Positions 1 to 5,426 of a DNA stretch of 9,512 nucleotides are shown here, piece after piece. The DNA comes from Candidatus Parcubacteria bacterium (GTDB lineage: Bacteria; Patescibacteriota; Minisyncoccia; Phycocordibacterales; CAIZLB01). The DNA is taken from the NCBI GenBank assembly GCA_014378965.1, contig JACMMR010000048.1:1-9512 (forward strand). Reading direction: 5' to 3'. Below the pieces are notes generated by a model. It was not told the origin of the DNA. It worked only from the letters and a program-made list of their open reading frames with translations, and did not search any database. The translations under genes were made by a program, and so were the position numbers. Numbering within the stretch: the first letter of the stretch is position 1; the number at the start of each line of letters is the position of its first letter.

Positions 1-989
1 ATTCCTTTTTGCAATCGTTCGATATTTGTTACAAAAAGATCATCGCCAACCACTTGAACTTTAGCTCCCATAAGTTTTGTAAACTCTTGATAACCTTCCC
101 AGTCATCTTCTGCAAATCCATCTTCTATTGAAAGGATTGGATATTTTTTACACCAAGTTTTATATAGTTGAACCATTTCTTTTGATGTCATTTTTTTACC
201 TTCTCTCTCTAGATCATACATCCCATCTTTATATAACTCACTTGCTGCCACATCCATTGCGATTCCAACATCTGTTCCAAGTTTATATCCAGCTGTCTTT
301 ACTGCTTTAGAAATAATTTCAATCGCCGCTTCGTTAGAGGGTAATGATGGGGCGTATCCACCTTCATCTCCTGTAGTTGTAGTCATACCTTGGTCTTTCA
401 ACATCTTCTTTAAGTGATGGAAAATCTCAGCACCCATTCGTAATGCCTCACGAAATGATTTTGCACCAATAGGCATGATCATGAACTCTTGAAAATCTGT
501 TGAGTTTGTTGCATGTTGTCCACCATTTAAAATATTCATCATTGGAAGGGGAAGGGAAATCTTCTTTCCTGTTTTGGCAATAGATGCAAAATACATGTAA
601 AGAGGTTTTTTAAGAGATGATGCGGCCGCATGAGAAAATGCCATTGAAACGCCCAAAATTGCATTTGCTCCCAAATTTGATTTTGTATTTGTACCATCAA
701 GTTTGATCATAGCTTCGTCCAATGATACTTGATCCCAAGTTTTTCCAACCAAGGCTTTTTTTAGTTTTGTATTTACATTTTCCACAGCTTTCAATACACC
801 TTTTCCCAAATATCTTTTTTTATCACCATCTCGAAGTTCGATAGCTTCGTATGAACCAGTAGAAGCACCAGATGGAACTGCAGCTCTACCAAATGATCCA
901 TCTTTAAAGAAGACATCAACTTCAACAGTAGGATTACCTCTTGAGTCCAAAATTTCACGGCCTATAATATTTTTTATTGTTAATGACAT
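1..989 (-). CDS. eno: Enolase (phosphopyruvate hydratase), 3' end outside window
   Basis: Enolase converts 2-phosphoglycerate to phosphoenolpyruvate in glycolysis; it is cytosolic and Mg2+-dependent. Reading leftward from the ATG at 989-987 gives 329 codons (MSLTIKNIIGREILDSRGNP at the N-terminus) without a stop, about three quarters of the usual ~430 residues. Seen directly: the substrate-loop motif PSGAST near residue 40, QEFMIMP near 167, GDEGG with the catalytic Glu at 209, metal-ligand Asp 246 in AMDVA, Glu 289 in SIEDGF and the GDD pair at 316-317. The catalytic Lys and the later active-site His/Ser fall beyond the left edge. The start is fixed by the family's N-terminus; no Shine-Dalgarno sequence precedes it. 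The gene is divergent from the 1052 gene across 62 bp. Identification is firm. Confidence 0.97.
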   Translation of the reverse strand, partial: MSLTIKNIIGREILDSRGNPTVEVDVFFKDGSFGRAAVPSGASTGSYEAIELRDGDKKRYLGKGVLKAVENVNTKLKKALVGKTWDQVSLDEAMIKLDGTNTKSNLGANAILGVSMAFSHAAASSLKKPLYMYFASIAKTGKKISLPLPMMNILNGGQHATNSTDFQEFMIMPIGAKSFREALRMGAEIFHHLKKMLKDQGMTTTTGDEGGYAPSLPSNEAAIEIISKAVKTAGYKLGTDVGIAMDVAASELYKDGMYDLEREGKKMTSKEMVQLYKTWCKKYPILSIEDGFAEDDWEGYQEFTKLMGAKVQVVGDDLFVTNIERLQKG

Positions 990-1018
990 GTGTTTGTATG
1001 TATGAATTTAATTATTTA

Positions 1019-1024
1019 TATAAT
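1019..1024 (+). promoter_or_regulatory. Putative -10 box (TATAAT) for the 1052 gene
   Basis: An exact TATAAT lies 27 bp upstream of the ATG at 1052, in the short divergent gap with eno. No good -35 is visible at 16-18 bp (TTGTAT at 994-999 is 19 bp away). The gap is very AT-rich, so a chance match is possible. Confidence 0.4.
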
Positions 1025-1051
1025 GACTGATACATGATATCATAGAATCAT

Positions 1052-2092
1052 ATGCTTAATAGATTTACACAAAGGCTCTTCGTATGTTTGATTTTGATAA
1101 TTGGACTTTTTTCAGTGGCTAATGCACGAGCGGCAACCATAACTGATTTTATCGTCCCACGAGGTTTTACGTTTAATAGAAATTTGGTAAAAGGTTCTAC
1201 AGTCTCACCTGATATATATTATTTGCAAAATATTTTAAATATATCAACCTCTACACGTGTTTCAGAAAAAGACGCCGGGGCCAATGGAAAACTAACATCG
1301 TATTTTGGAGATAAAACCGAAAGTGCTCTTACTCGATTTCAACAGACTTTTAGGCAAGATATTGAGTTCGAAAAGGCGATATCAACAACAACAGGTTCAA
1401 ATCAATATGTTATTAACTCGAGAGTTGTTGACCAATATACCCGAATAGTGTTAAATAAGTTAGTGGTTATTTATAACGATCAACTTGATACTTATAAAAA
1501 AGTTATGATTGCAACATCAACTCTTCCGTTTTCTTCAACAACTAAGTTTAAAACGGATGAAGGAAAAAACGATAAAAAATTTGATGTTAAAAAAGGAGGT
1601 TTTGAGTATTCACCTCAAGGTTTACTTCTAAAGCTCTTGGGAGGACAAGATTTAGTTGATAAGATTTATAGTTATAGTCCTGTAGGTATGATTGAAGGTG
1701 GTGGTCCTGGAGGAGGTGGTGGTTCTGGGAGCGGAGGCTCCGGAGGTGCAGGTGCAGCATCACTTGGTGGAATAGGTGGGGCAGGTGGAGGATCGAGTGC
1801 TCAATCTTCCTCTGGTGTGTTTAACTTTGGAGGTAAGACAACAGCAATGATTCAATGCTACTGTAGTTTGAATATTTTACTCTATGTTTTAGATCCTCGG
1901 GGAACAACTCTTCCTTTAATATATCAACCAGGTGCTACAGTTTTGTATAAAATGTATACTCCTACAACAGGTGTCAATGTAATGGGGCAATATGTTAGTG
2001 GTGGACAATGTCTCATCTATGCTGGTACGGCTTGTACGACTGGTGGTACTCCAATGGGTACTATGATACAACTAGGTACATCATCGCTATAG
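1052..2092 (+). CDS. Secreted peptidoglycan-binding-like protein with Gly-rich linker and Cys-containing C-terminal domain
   Basis: The 346-residue product opens with a signal peptide: basic MLNRFTQR, a hydrophobic run at about 9-23, and AxA cleavage sites near 24-28. Residues about 46-100 match the peptidoglycan-binding-1 pattern (GSTVSPDIYYLQNILN, then YFGDKTESALTRFQQTF), a small cell-wall-binding fold of repeated helices. After a Thr/Lys-rich middle comes a Gly/Ser linker (about 215-249). A compact C-terminal region (about 262-346) follows, with C269-x-C271 and C320-x7-C328, which could form disulfides or bind metal. I recognise this layout as typical of Parcubacteria surface proteins of unknown function. 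The likely location is outside the membrane, on or in the cell wall. It ends in TAG, 16 bp before the ATG of dus, so the two may be cotranscribed. Export and domain calls are good; the precise role is unknown. Confidence 0.85.
   Translation: MLNRFTQRLFVCLILIIGLFSVANARAATITDFIVPRGFTFNRNLVKGSTVSPDIYYLQNILNISTSTRVSEKDAGANGKLTSYFGDKTESALTRFQQTFRQDIEFEKAISTTTGSNQYVINSRVVDQYTRIVLNKLVVIYNDQLDTYKKVMIATSTLPFSSTTKFKTDEGKNDKKFDVKKGGFEYSPQGLLLKLLGGQDLVDKIYSYSPVGMIEGGGPGGGGGSGSGGSGGAGAASLGGIGGAGGGSSAQSSSGVFNFGGKTTAMIQCYCSLNILLYVLDPRGTTLPLIYQPGATVLYKMYTPTTGVNVMGQYVSGGQCLIYAGTACTTGGTPMGTMIQLGTSSL
1694..1798 (+). repeat. Low-complexity Gly/Ser-coding tract
   Basis: GGT/GGA/GGC-rich sequence encodes about 35 residues, mostly Gly with Ser and Ala. 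It stands out as a G-rich island in an AT-rich window. It is probably a flexible linker between the wall-binding-like domain and the Cys-containing terminal domain; repeated GGN codons make it prone to length change. Confidence 0.8.
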
Positions 2093-2108
2093 AATTAAAT
2101 TGAGAATT

Positions 2109-3131
2109 ATGTCTTTTATTCAAAAATTAAAACAAGGTAAAAAACGACCATTATTTGTATTGGCCCCTATGGCTGATGTAACAGATGTGGCTTTTCGAAC
2201 AGTCATAGCAGAAGCTGCTTCACCTGATATATTTTGGACCGAATTCGTATCTGCAGATGGACTCATTCGTGCAACTGATGTTGGAAAATATAAACTTAAA
2301 AAAGACTTACTATTTGATAAAGAACTACAACGACCTATTATTGTTCAATTATTTTCATCTACATATCAATATATGTATGAAGCAACTAAATTGTGTGTTG
2401 AACTTGGATTTAATGGAGTTGATATCAATATGGGTTGCCCAGATAAATCTATTGAAAAACAAAAGTGCGGTGCAGCTATGATAAAAAATCCTGAGTTGGC
2501 AGTTGAAGTGATAAAAGCCTGTAAGGATGCTAGAAGAGATTTTGCAGATGAAAATTTTTCAGTATCTGTAAAAACAAGATTGGGATACAATGCTGTTGAA
2601 TTAGATTCTTGGATTCCACTTTTGTTAGAACAAGAACTAGATTTGATAACTATTCACGCACGTACTCGAAAAGAAATGTCCAAAGTTGAAGCTAACTGGG
2701 ATCATGTCAAGACCGTTGTCAAGATGAGAGATGATTGGGCAGAAAATAATCCTACAAAAACCATACCGCTTATTTTTGGAAATGGTGATGTTGTTAGTGT
2801 TGAAGACGGATTTTCCAAATGTAAAAATTTTAATGCAGATGGATCTATGATAGGTCGTGCTATGTTTGGTAACCCGTGGTTTTTTAAAGATATTGAAAGT
2901 AAAGAAAAATTTATTCCTACACGAGAGGATAGAATTAAAACTCTGATCAGACAGGTTGAAGTCTTTGATAAGGAGTTAGGAGATGTAAAATCTTTTGCAG
3001 TTATGAAGAAGTTTTTTAAGACGTATATGAATGGTTTTGAGGATGCGAAGGAGATACGGGAGGAGATTATGAGGATGGAGAGTGCGGGAGAGGTGGTGGA
3101 GTTTTTCAAAAGAAAAGTCGACACCCGATAA
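2109..3131 (+). CDS. dus: tRNA-dihydrouridine synthase (Dus family)
   Basis: This FMN- and NADPH-dependent enzyme reduces uridine to dihydrouridine in the tRNA D-loop. From the ATG at 2109 the product has 340 residues, full length for the family. Motifs in order: FMN-binding LAPMADVTD (about 18-26), DINMGCPDKS with the catalytic Cys at 110, SVKTRLG (about 152-158), TIHARTR (about 181-187), FGNGDV (about 223-228) and MIGRAMFGNPWFF (about 247-259), then the helical C-terminal domain. A TTG at 2100 in the same frame would add three residues, but MSFIQKLKQGKK is the more natural start. There is no strong ribosome binding site. I cannot assign a subfamily (DusA/B/C). The final codons and stop lie inside a hairpin that serves as terminator for the opposite-strand gene. 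Confidence 0.95.
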   Translation: MSFIQKLKQGKKRPLFVLAPMADVTDVAFRTVIAEAASPDIFWTEFVSADGLIRATDVGKYKLKKDLLFDKELQRPIIVQLFSSTYQYMYEATKLCVELGFNGVDINMGCPDKSIEKQKCGAAMIKNPELAVEVIKACKDARRDFADENFSVSVKTRLGYNAVELDSWIPLLLEQELDLITIHARTRKEMSKVEANWDHVKTVVKMRDDWAENNPTKTIPLIFGNGDVVSVEDGFSKCKNFNADGSMIGRAMFGNPWFFKDIESKEKFIPTREDRIKTLIRQVEVFDKELGDVKSFAVMKKFFKTYMNGFEDAKEIREEIMRMESAGEVVEFFKRKVDTR

Positions 3132-3142
3132 GGGGTGCCGAC
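3108..3142 (-). terminator. Intrinsic terminator of the 3148-3495 gene, embedded in the 3' end of dus
   Basis: The arms 3117-3126 and 3133-3142 pair over 10 bp around a 6-nt loop. On the minus-strand RNA every pair forms (one is G.U), whereas the plus-strand RNA has an A.C mismatch. On the minus strand the stem is followed by TTTTCTTTT (complement of 3108-3116); the plus strand has no U-tract. It therefore works leftward, starting 5 nt after the stop of the minus-strand gene. The dus stop codon (3129-3131) sits in the loop region. Confidence 0.85.
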
Positions 3143-3147
3143 CGAAG

Positions 3148-3495
3148 TCAGAGTCTTGTAATGCGAACATTTCGTAAGCCATAATTTCGAAGATGATCGC
3201 GAACCATCTTTTCGTTGAAGGAGGCTGTACCAAAGTTATTTATTTTGAGATGGCTTAGTATTAAATTTCTATGATCTTCTTTTGATTCATGTTTTTTCTT
3301 GTAGGCAACGCAATAGGTAATTTCCACTGGGATATGATCAACTGTGAGTTTTATATTACGAACAAGATATGTGCATTGAAGTTCTTCCTCTAATTCCTTA
3401 TTCTCTTTTCGGGATTGAATATAGAGAATTAAAAGTGAGATAAGGGTGAGGATGGCAGCTAGGCAAATAATGATAAGGATTTTGGTAATGTCCAT
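3148..3495 (-). CDS. Small single-pass membrane protein of unknown function
   Basis: The 115-residue product has one strong N-terminal hydrophobic segment (about 5-27, ILIIICLAAILTLISLLILY). Next comes a charged helix-prone stretch (SRKENKELEEEL), then a small Lys/Arg-rich soluble domain of about 70 residues ending RNYGLRNVRITRL. The likely topology is a membrane anchor with the basic domain inside the cell. I do not recognise the family. The gene is supported independently of its sequence by a good promoter (TTGACT-16-TATAGT) just upstream and a terminator 5 nt after the stop. The stop is TGA, which argues for the standard code. It is convergent with dus. The leader is only about 20 nt and has no Shine-Dalgarno sequence. 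Confidence 0.8.
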   Translation of the reverse strand: MDITKILIIICLAAILTLISLLILYIQSRKENKELEEELQCTYLVRNIKLTVDHIPVEITYCVAYKKKHESKEDHRNLILSHLKINNFGTASFNEKMVRDHLRNYGLRNVRITRL

Positions 3496-3520
3496 GGTAG
3501 TGTGGTTAGTTGACCAAAAT

Positions 3521-3548
3521 ACTATATCATATTTTAATATAAAGTCAA
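3521..3548 (-). promoter_or_regulatory. Promoter of the 3148-3495 gene (TTGACT-16-TATAGT)
   Basis: Read leftward, TTGACT (3548-3543) and TATAGT (3526-3521) are separated by 16 bp, each one base off consensus. The predicted start near 3514 gives a leader of about 20 nt to the ATG at 3495. The 16-bp spacer is the same as in the three antisense promoters of the toxin island. Confidence 0.7.
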
Positions 3549-3562
3549 TTAATAGGGTTGCG

Positions 3563-3592
3563 TTGCTTAGTAAAATATGATTATATTATAGT
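3563..3592 (+). promoter_or_regulatory. Possible promoter for the 3649 gene (TTGCTT-18-TATAGT)
   Basis: TTGCTT (3563-3568) and TATAGT (3587-3592) with an 18-bp spacer would give a leader of about 50 nt. The -35 match is only moderate and the area is AT-rich. It lies back-to-back with the minus-strand promoter at 3521-3548. Confidence 0.35.
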
Positions 3593-3652
3593 CCCGATGC
3601 ATACTGAAGTGCTCGGATCCCTACAATTAACTAGAACATTATATCCCGATGC
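3592..3652 (+). repeat. Direct repeat TCCCGATGC around the start of the 3649 gene
   Basis: TCCCGATGC occurs at 3592-3600 and 3644-3652, each time just after an AT-rich box (TTATAG, TTATAT). The second copy contains the ATG of the 3649 gene. The first contains an ATG at 3597 in another frame that opens a short overlapping frame. This may be a small duplication of a start region, or chance. Confidence 0.5.
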
Positions 3653-4125
3653 CCAGACAACAAATTATCGAAGTAAACTATGAAATGCCTTTTAAAGGAA
3701 TGCTGGTTCAAGCTGGAGTACCTAAGCATCAAAGAGCCAAGATTTTTGCACAGCTCGAATCTGAAGAACTTTTTTTTGAATTCAAGACGAGACGGTCGTT
3801 CGAAATTGAAGATGTCAATTTTAATGAGCCAATACTTTCCAGGAAGGTATCAAGACTTATCCGTGCAGCATCAATCGGTGAGACAGAGTGGAAACCTTTC
3901 GATATTGAGCACCTTCTTGCTTATTTTATGAAAAGTCCTGCGAAGTTTAAGTCAGGTTTTGTATTCGCTTCAAAGCGGGTGTATGGAGTTGAAGGTGTCC
4001 CTCATATTTTCATGATGGGAACTGACAAAGGTCATGCAGATCTTGAGCTGGTAAAAGATGACCATCCTTGGGCTGCTGTCACCTCCAATTTCCCCAAATA
4101 CCACAGGCTACCAAAAGCAGTATAA
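3649..4125 (+). CDS. Hypothetical protein, 158 aa, unrecognised family
   Basis: I cannot assign a function. The product is soluble, with no signal peptide or membrane segment, and mixed in charge: basic patches (KHQRAK, KTRRSFE, SRKVSRLIR) and an aromatic-rich second half (EWKPFDIEHLLAYFMKSP, GVPHIFMMGTDKGHADLEL). His residues and HADLEL/DDHPW motifs are present, but no catalytic set can be named. Base composition differs from the neighbours: the 60 bases 3841-3900 hold 28 G+C by hand count, against 10 of 60 at 5641-5700 in the toxin gene. This could reflect horizontal acquisition or stronger constraint. It is a monocistronic unit, with a possible promoter at 3563-3592 and a clear terminator at 4139-4176. 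The ATG at 3649 is chosen because it opens the frame; no ribosome binding site is visible. Confidence 0.75.
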   Translation: MPRQQIIEVNYEMPFKGMLVQAGVPKHQRAKIFAQLESEELFFEFKTRRSFEIEDVNFNEPILSRKVSRLIRAASIGETEWKPFDIEHLLAYFMKSPAKFKSGFVFASKRVYGVEGVPHIFMMGTDKGHADLELVKDDHPWAAVTSNFPKYHRLPKAV

Positions 4126-4138
4126 CAACTGCAAACCT

Positions 4139-4176
4139 CCCACCCGGATCCGTCCGGTGTGGGTTGTTTTATTTTT
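4139..4176 (+). terminator. Intrinsic terminator after the 3649 gene
   Basis: CCCAC-CCGGA (4139-4148) pairs with TCCGG-T-GTGGG (4153-4163) as 10 bp with a single bulged T and a 4-nt loop. TTGTTTTATTTTT follows. It starts 13 nt after the stop codon and reads rightward. Its U-tract merges into the promoter region of the EVE-domain gene. Confidence 0.85.
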
Positions 4177-4185
4177 GACATATAT

Positions 4186-4191
4186 TACAAT
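4186..4191 (+). promoter_or_regulatory. Putative -10 box (TACAAT) six nt before the EVE gene ATG
   Basis: TACAAT is one base off consensus and ends exactly 6 nt before the ATG at 4198, so transcription would start at or next to the A of ATG (a leaderless mRNA). A weak -35 (TTGTTT, 4164-4169) is 16 bp upstream, inside the previous terminator's U-tract. The same N6 spacing recurs before the genes at 4699 and 5501. Confidence 0.45.
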
Positions 4192-4197
4192 CAAACC

Positions 4198-4653
4198 ATG
4201 AACTACTGGCTCATGAAATCAGAAGGAGATTGCTATCCTATCGACCAACTTAAAAAAGACAAAGTATCTTCATGGAGTGGTGTGCGTAATTATCAAGCAC
4301 GAAACTATATGAAAGAAATGAAGGTTGATGATATGGTTTTATTTTATCATTCAAGTTCAAAACCAATAGGGGTATTTGGATTAGCAAAAGTTGTAAAATT
4401 AGCTCACCCTGATTTAACTGCTTTTGATAGGAGGGATGATCATTATGACGATAGGTCAACACAAGAAAAACCAATATGGGAATGTGTTGATGTACAATAT
4501 GTTTCAACTTTTAAAGAACCGATTACATTAGATGAAATGAAAAGACATCCACAATTAAGTACGATGAAATTATTTCAAAAAGGCTCAAGATTGTCTGTGA
4601 TTCCAGTGACTGAGAAGGAATACAACTTTATCGTTTCTTTGGTGAAAGTTTAG
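4198..4653 (+). CDS. EVE-domain (PUA-like fold) protein, THYN1-like
   Basis: The 151-residue product is a complete stand-alone EVE domain. It has MNYWLMKSE at the N-terminus, W26-SGVRNYQARNYM, DDMVLFYHSS (44-53), GVFGLAKVV, the IWECVDVQYV strand (93-102), and a C-terminal block LSTMKLFQKGSRLSVIPV (120-137). EVE proteins belong to the PUA superfamily and are thought to bind modified bases in DNA or RNA; prokaryotic ones are often found near restriction or toxin genes. The start at 4198 matches the family's N-terminus; a GTG at 4159 in the same frame would fall inside the preceding terminator. The stop TAG (4651-4653) is the edge of a 74-bp segment repeated at 5427-5500. The neighbouring toxin-type genes make a defence or stress role plausible but unproven. 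Confidence 0.92.
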   Translation: MNYWLMKSEGDCYPIDQLKKDKVSSWSGVRNYQARNYMKEMKVDDMVLFYHSSSKPIGVFGLAKVVKLAHPDLTAFDRRDDHYDDRSTQEKPIWECVDVQYVSTFKEPITLDEMKRHPQLSTMKLFQKGSRLSVIPVTEKEYNFIVSLVKV

Positions 4654-4698
4654 AATTTCTTTATGAGAAGTTGATGTTGGTTTTGGTACGATTTTTGA
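4625..4698 (+). repeat. 74-bp direct repeat, copy 1: EVE gene tail plus toxin promoter
   Basis: This segment covers the last EVE codons, the TAG stop and the leader up to the ATG at 4699. It aligns without gaps to 5427-5500: 55 of 74 positions match, and 55 of 68 if the last six are left out, including an identical run ATTTCTTTATGAGAA. It carries the extended -10 TGGTACGAT at 4684-4692. Confidence 0.85.
4684..4692 (+). promoter_or_regulatory. Putative extended -10 (TGGTACGAT) of the 4699 gene
   Basis: TACGAT (4687-4692), with an upstream TG extension, ends 6 nt before the ATG at 4699. The box falls at the same place within the repeat as TAAAAT before the PemK-type gene. A conserved TTGA in the repeat lies too close to act as a standard -35. 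The predicted mRNA is leaderless. Confidence 0.45.
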
Positions 4699-5178
4699 AT
4701 GATAATCGAAAAACCAAAAAAATCTCCATTTATCCATGGACCTATCTTACCTTTAAATAAAAGCGAGGAAATGTATCTGTGGAAAGTGAAAAATATTATT
4801 AAATACAAAAGCACACATGAAAACATTGGGTATGTCCCTGGGTGTTTATCAGAAGATAATAAGATTAGACCACTCATTTTATCTCGAAATATATTACATA
4901 AAATTCAATATGATCACGGTCATATTTGTCCAGAAAATATGATTATCAATGCACACAGGTGGGATTATATTGTTTCGTATCCATATAACAATGTAGACAA
5001 GATTGTACTCGTAAAGAATATAGCGGATAGTTGTAATTATTTTGTATTAGCAGCTAACAGAAATAATGGTTTTTATATTGTAACGCATTTTGAAGTTGAA
5101 GCGATGACCAAGAAAAACTTAAAACGCCTCCTCGGTAGAGCTGACGTTTTAAGTAGGGGGCCTTCTATATGCCTATAG
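4699..5178 (+). CDS. Candidate toxin or nuclease-like protein, tentatively BECR fold
   Basis: The 159-residue soluble product has no clear family match from memory. The second half (about 57-135) reads PLILSRNILHKI, then YDHGH (71-75), WDYIVSYPYNNVDKIVLVK, YFVLAANRNNGFYIVTHFEV. This alternation of one helix with an H-containing turn, then strands ending in FYIVT, resembles Barnase/EndoU/Colicin/RelE-like (BECR) nucleases. If so, His 73/75 and Thr/His 129-130 would be candidate active-site residues. That is inference. The context supports a toxin: it shares a duplicated promoter with the PemK-type gene at 5501, lies beside the same kind of convergent antisense RNA, and has no protein antitoxin beside it. 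Its tail (LKRLLGRADVLSR) is encoded by the hairpin that terminates the antisense RNA. It could instead be an unrelated accessory protein. Confidence 0.7.
   Translation: MIIEKPKKSPFIHGPILPLNKSEEMYLWKVKNIIKYKSTHENIGYVPGCLSEDNKIRPLILSRNILHKIQYDHGHICPENMIINAHRWDYIVSYPYNNVDKIVLVKNIADSCNYFVLAANRNNGFYIVTHFEVEAMTKKNLKRLLGRADVLSRGPSICL
5113..5154 (-). terminator. Intrinsic terminator of antisense RNA 1, inside the 4699 gene
   Basis: ACTTAAAACG (5117-5126) and CGTTTTAAGT (5145-5154) are perfectly complementary over 10 bp. Within the 18-nt loop a further CTC-TACC-GAG stem can form on the minus strand. Read leftward, the stem is followed by TTTT then CTT; read rightward, it is followed by AGGGGG. It is therefore directional for the minus strand. 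Confidence 0.75.
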
Positions 5179-5234
5179 TACCGATCCTAGGCTTTTTCAA
5201 GTCAACATGAGAAGGTGTCTGCGTCATCGGTAAT
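5113..5234 (-). ncRNA. Predicted antisense RNA 1 to the 3' end of the 4699 gene (about 120 nt)
   Basis: The ends are predicted from a consensus-quality promoter (5241-5268, start near 5234) and an intrinsic terminator (5113-5154). The last ~65 nt are antisense to the final codons of the candidate toxin gene. The first part covers the gap after its stop and can close on itself through the inverted repeat TACCGAT (5179-5185) / ATCGGTA (5226-5232). A 20-codon frame begins at an ATG at 5227-5225 (MTQTPSH...), about 7 nt from the predicted start, and ends in TAG. The RNA could therefore encode a peptide, act as antisense, or do both. The signals are direct; expression and function are inferred. 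Confidence 0.6.
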
Positions 5235-5240
5235 GTGTGT

Positions 5241-5268
5241 ATTATACCCCCAAGCAAATCAAAGTCAA
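5241..5268 (-). promoter_or_regulatory. Strong promoter of antisense RNA 1 (TTGACT-16-TATAAT)
   Basis: Read leftward, TTGACT (5268-5263) is one base off consensus and TATAAT (5246-5241) is perfect, with a 16-bp spacer and G-rich sequence just before the -10. It lies just upstream of the PemK remnant at 5269. The quality of the match makes chance unlikely. Confidence 0.8.
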
Positions 5269-5313
5269 TTATTCATTAGAAAATTTAAAAATATGATAAC
5301 CGCTGACTATTAA
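5269..5313 (+). pseudogene. C-terminal remnant of a PemK/MazF-type toxin gene
   Basis: The frame ending at TAA 5311-5313 reads IRKFKNMITADY at its end. The intact toxin at 5501-5899 ends IRRLRNMITANG. The changes are conservative (K/R, F/L), often with different codons, which points to a diverged homologous gene end and not a recent copy. The same hairpin overlaps both stop codons. The frame stays open back to an ATG at 5233, but nothing toxin-like is visible before about 5269 and that stretch is the antisense promoter. The body of this copy appears lost or replaced. Confidence 0.65.
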
Positions 5314-5357
5314 TCAGCGGTTATCCGGCCCGAAGGCAAAAGAGGGTTAACCACTTT
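5284..5357 (-). ncRNA. Predicted antisense RNA 2, about 71 nt, hairpin family copy 1
   Basis: The promoter at 5364-5391 would start transcription near 5357. The RNA contains an A/U-rich 5' segment, a GCC-UUCG-GGC mini-hairpin (5328-5337) and a 12-bp hairpin (stem 5295-5306 with 5314-5325, 7-nt loop). ATA and a U5 run follow, then more U's, as in an intrinsic terminator. It is antisense to the end of the toxin remnant. The same arrangement, with spacing within a few bases, recurs at 5875-5945. The gap 5179-5500 is otherwise without an intact gene. Confidence 0.6.
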
Positions 5358-5363
5358 ATATGG

Positions 5364-5391
5364 ATAATAGACTCATTCATTTGAATGTCAA
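5364..5391 (-). promoter_or_regulatory. Promoter of antisense RNA 2 (TTGACA-16-TATTAT)
   Basis: Read leftward, a perfect -35 TTGACA (5391-5386) and TATTAT (5369-5364, one base off) are separated by 16 bp. This is the same geometry as the promoters at 5241-5268 and 5952-5979. Confidence 0.8.
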
Positions 5392-5426
5392 ATTGCAGGG
5401 TATTTTAGGAATGGTTGTGAAAAGAT

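Noticed and set aside
1034..1043. Palindrome ATGATATCAT as an operator between eno and the 1052 gene
   Set aside because: It is a short AT-rich palindrome expected by chance in this composition; there is no second copy.
3148..3150. Recoded TGA (code 25, as in Gracilibacteria/Absconditabacteria)
   Set aside because: TGA here is directly followed by a terminator, and I see no in-frame TGA standing for Gly in the conserved genes.
2702..3233. Open frames on the minus strand over dus
   Set aside because: They are shadows of dus coding sequence with low-complexity composition, no promoter and no recognisable domain.
4175..4180. Perfect TTGACA as -35 for the EVE gene
   Set aside because: A matching -10 at 16-18 bp would fall on the start codon itself (ATGAAC), which is a poor box. 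TACAAT at 4186-4191 fits better.
4159..4197. Longer EVE protein starting at GTG 4159
   Set aside because: The extension would be encoded by the terminator of the previous gene, and the family's N-terminus (MNYWLMKSE) begins at 4198.
5127..5144. tRNA-like piece (GGTAGAGC)
   Set aside because: It is an eight-base resemblance to a D-arm only; no acceptor, anticodon or T-arm can be drawn, and it is the loop of the antisense terminator.
5296..5337. Integron attC-like site or gene-cassette boundary at the toxin hairpins
   Set aside because: I find no GTTRRRY/RYYYAAC core pair, and the minus-strand promoter plus U-tract explain the hairpins better.
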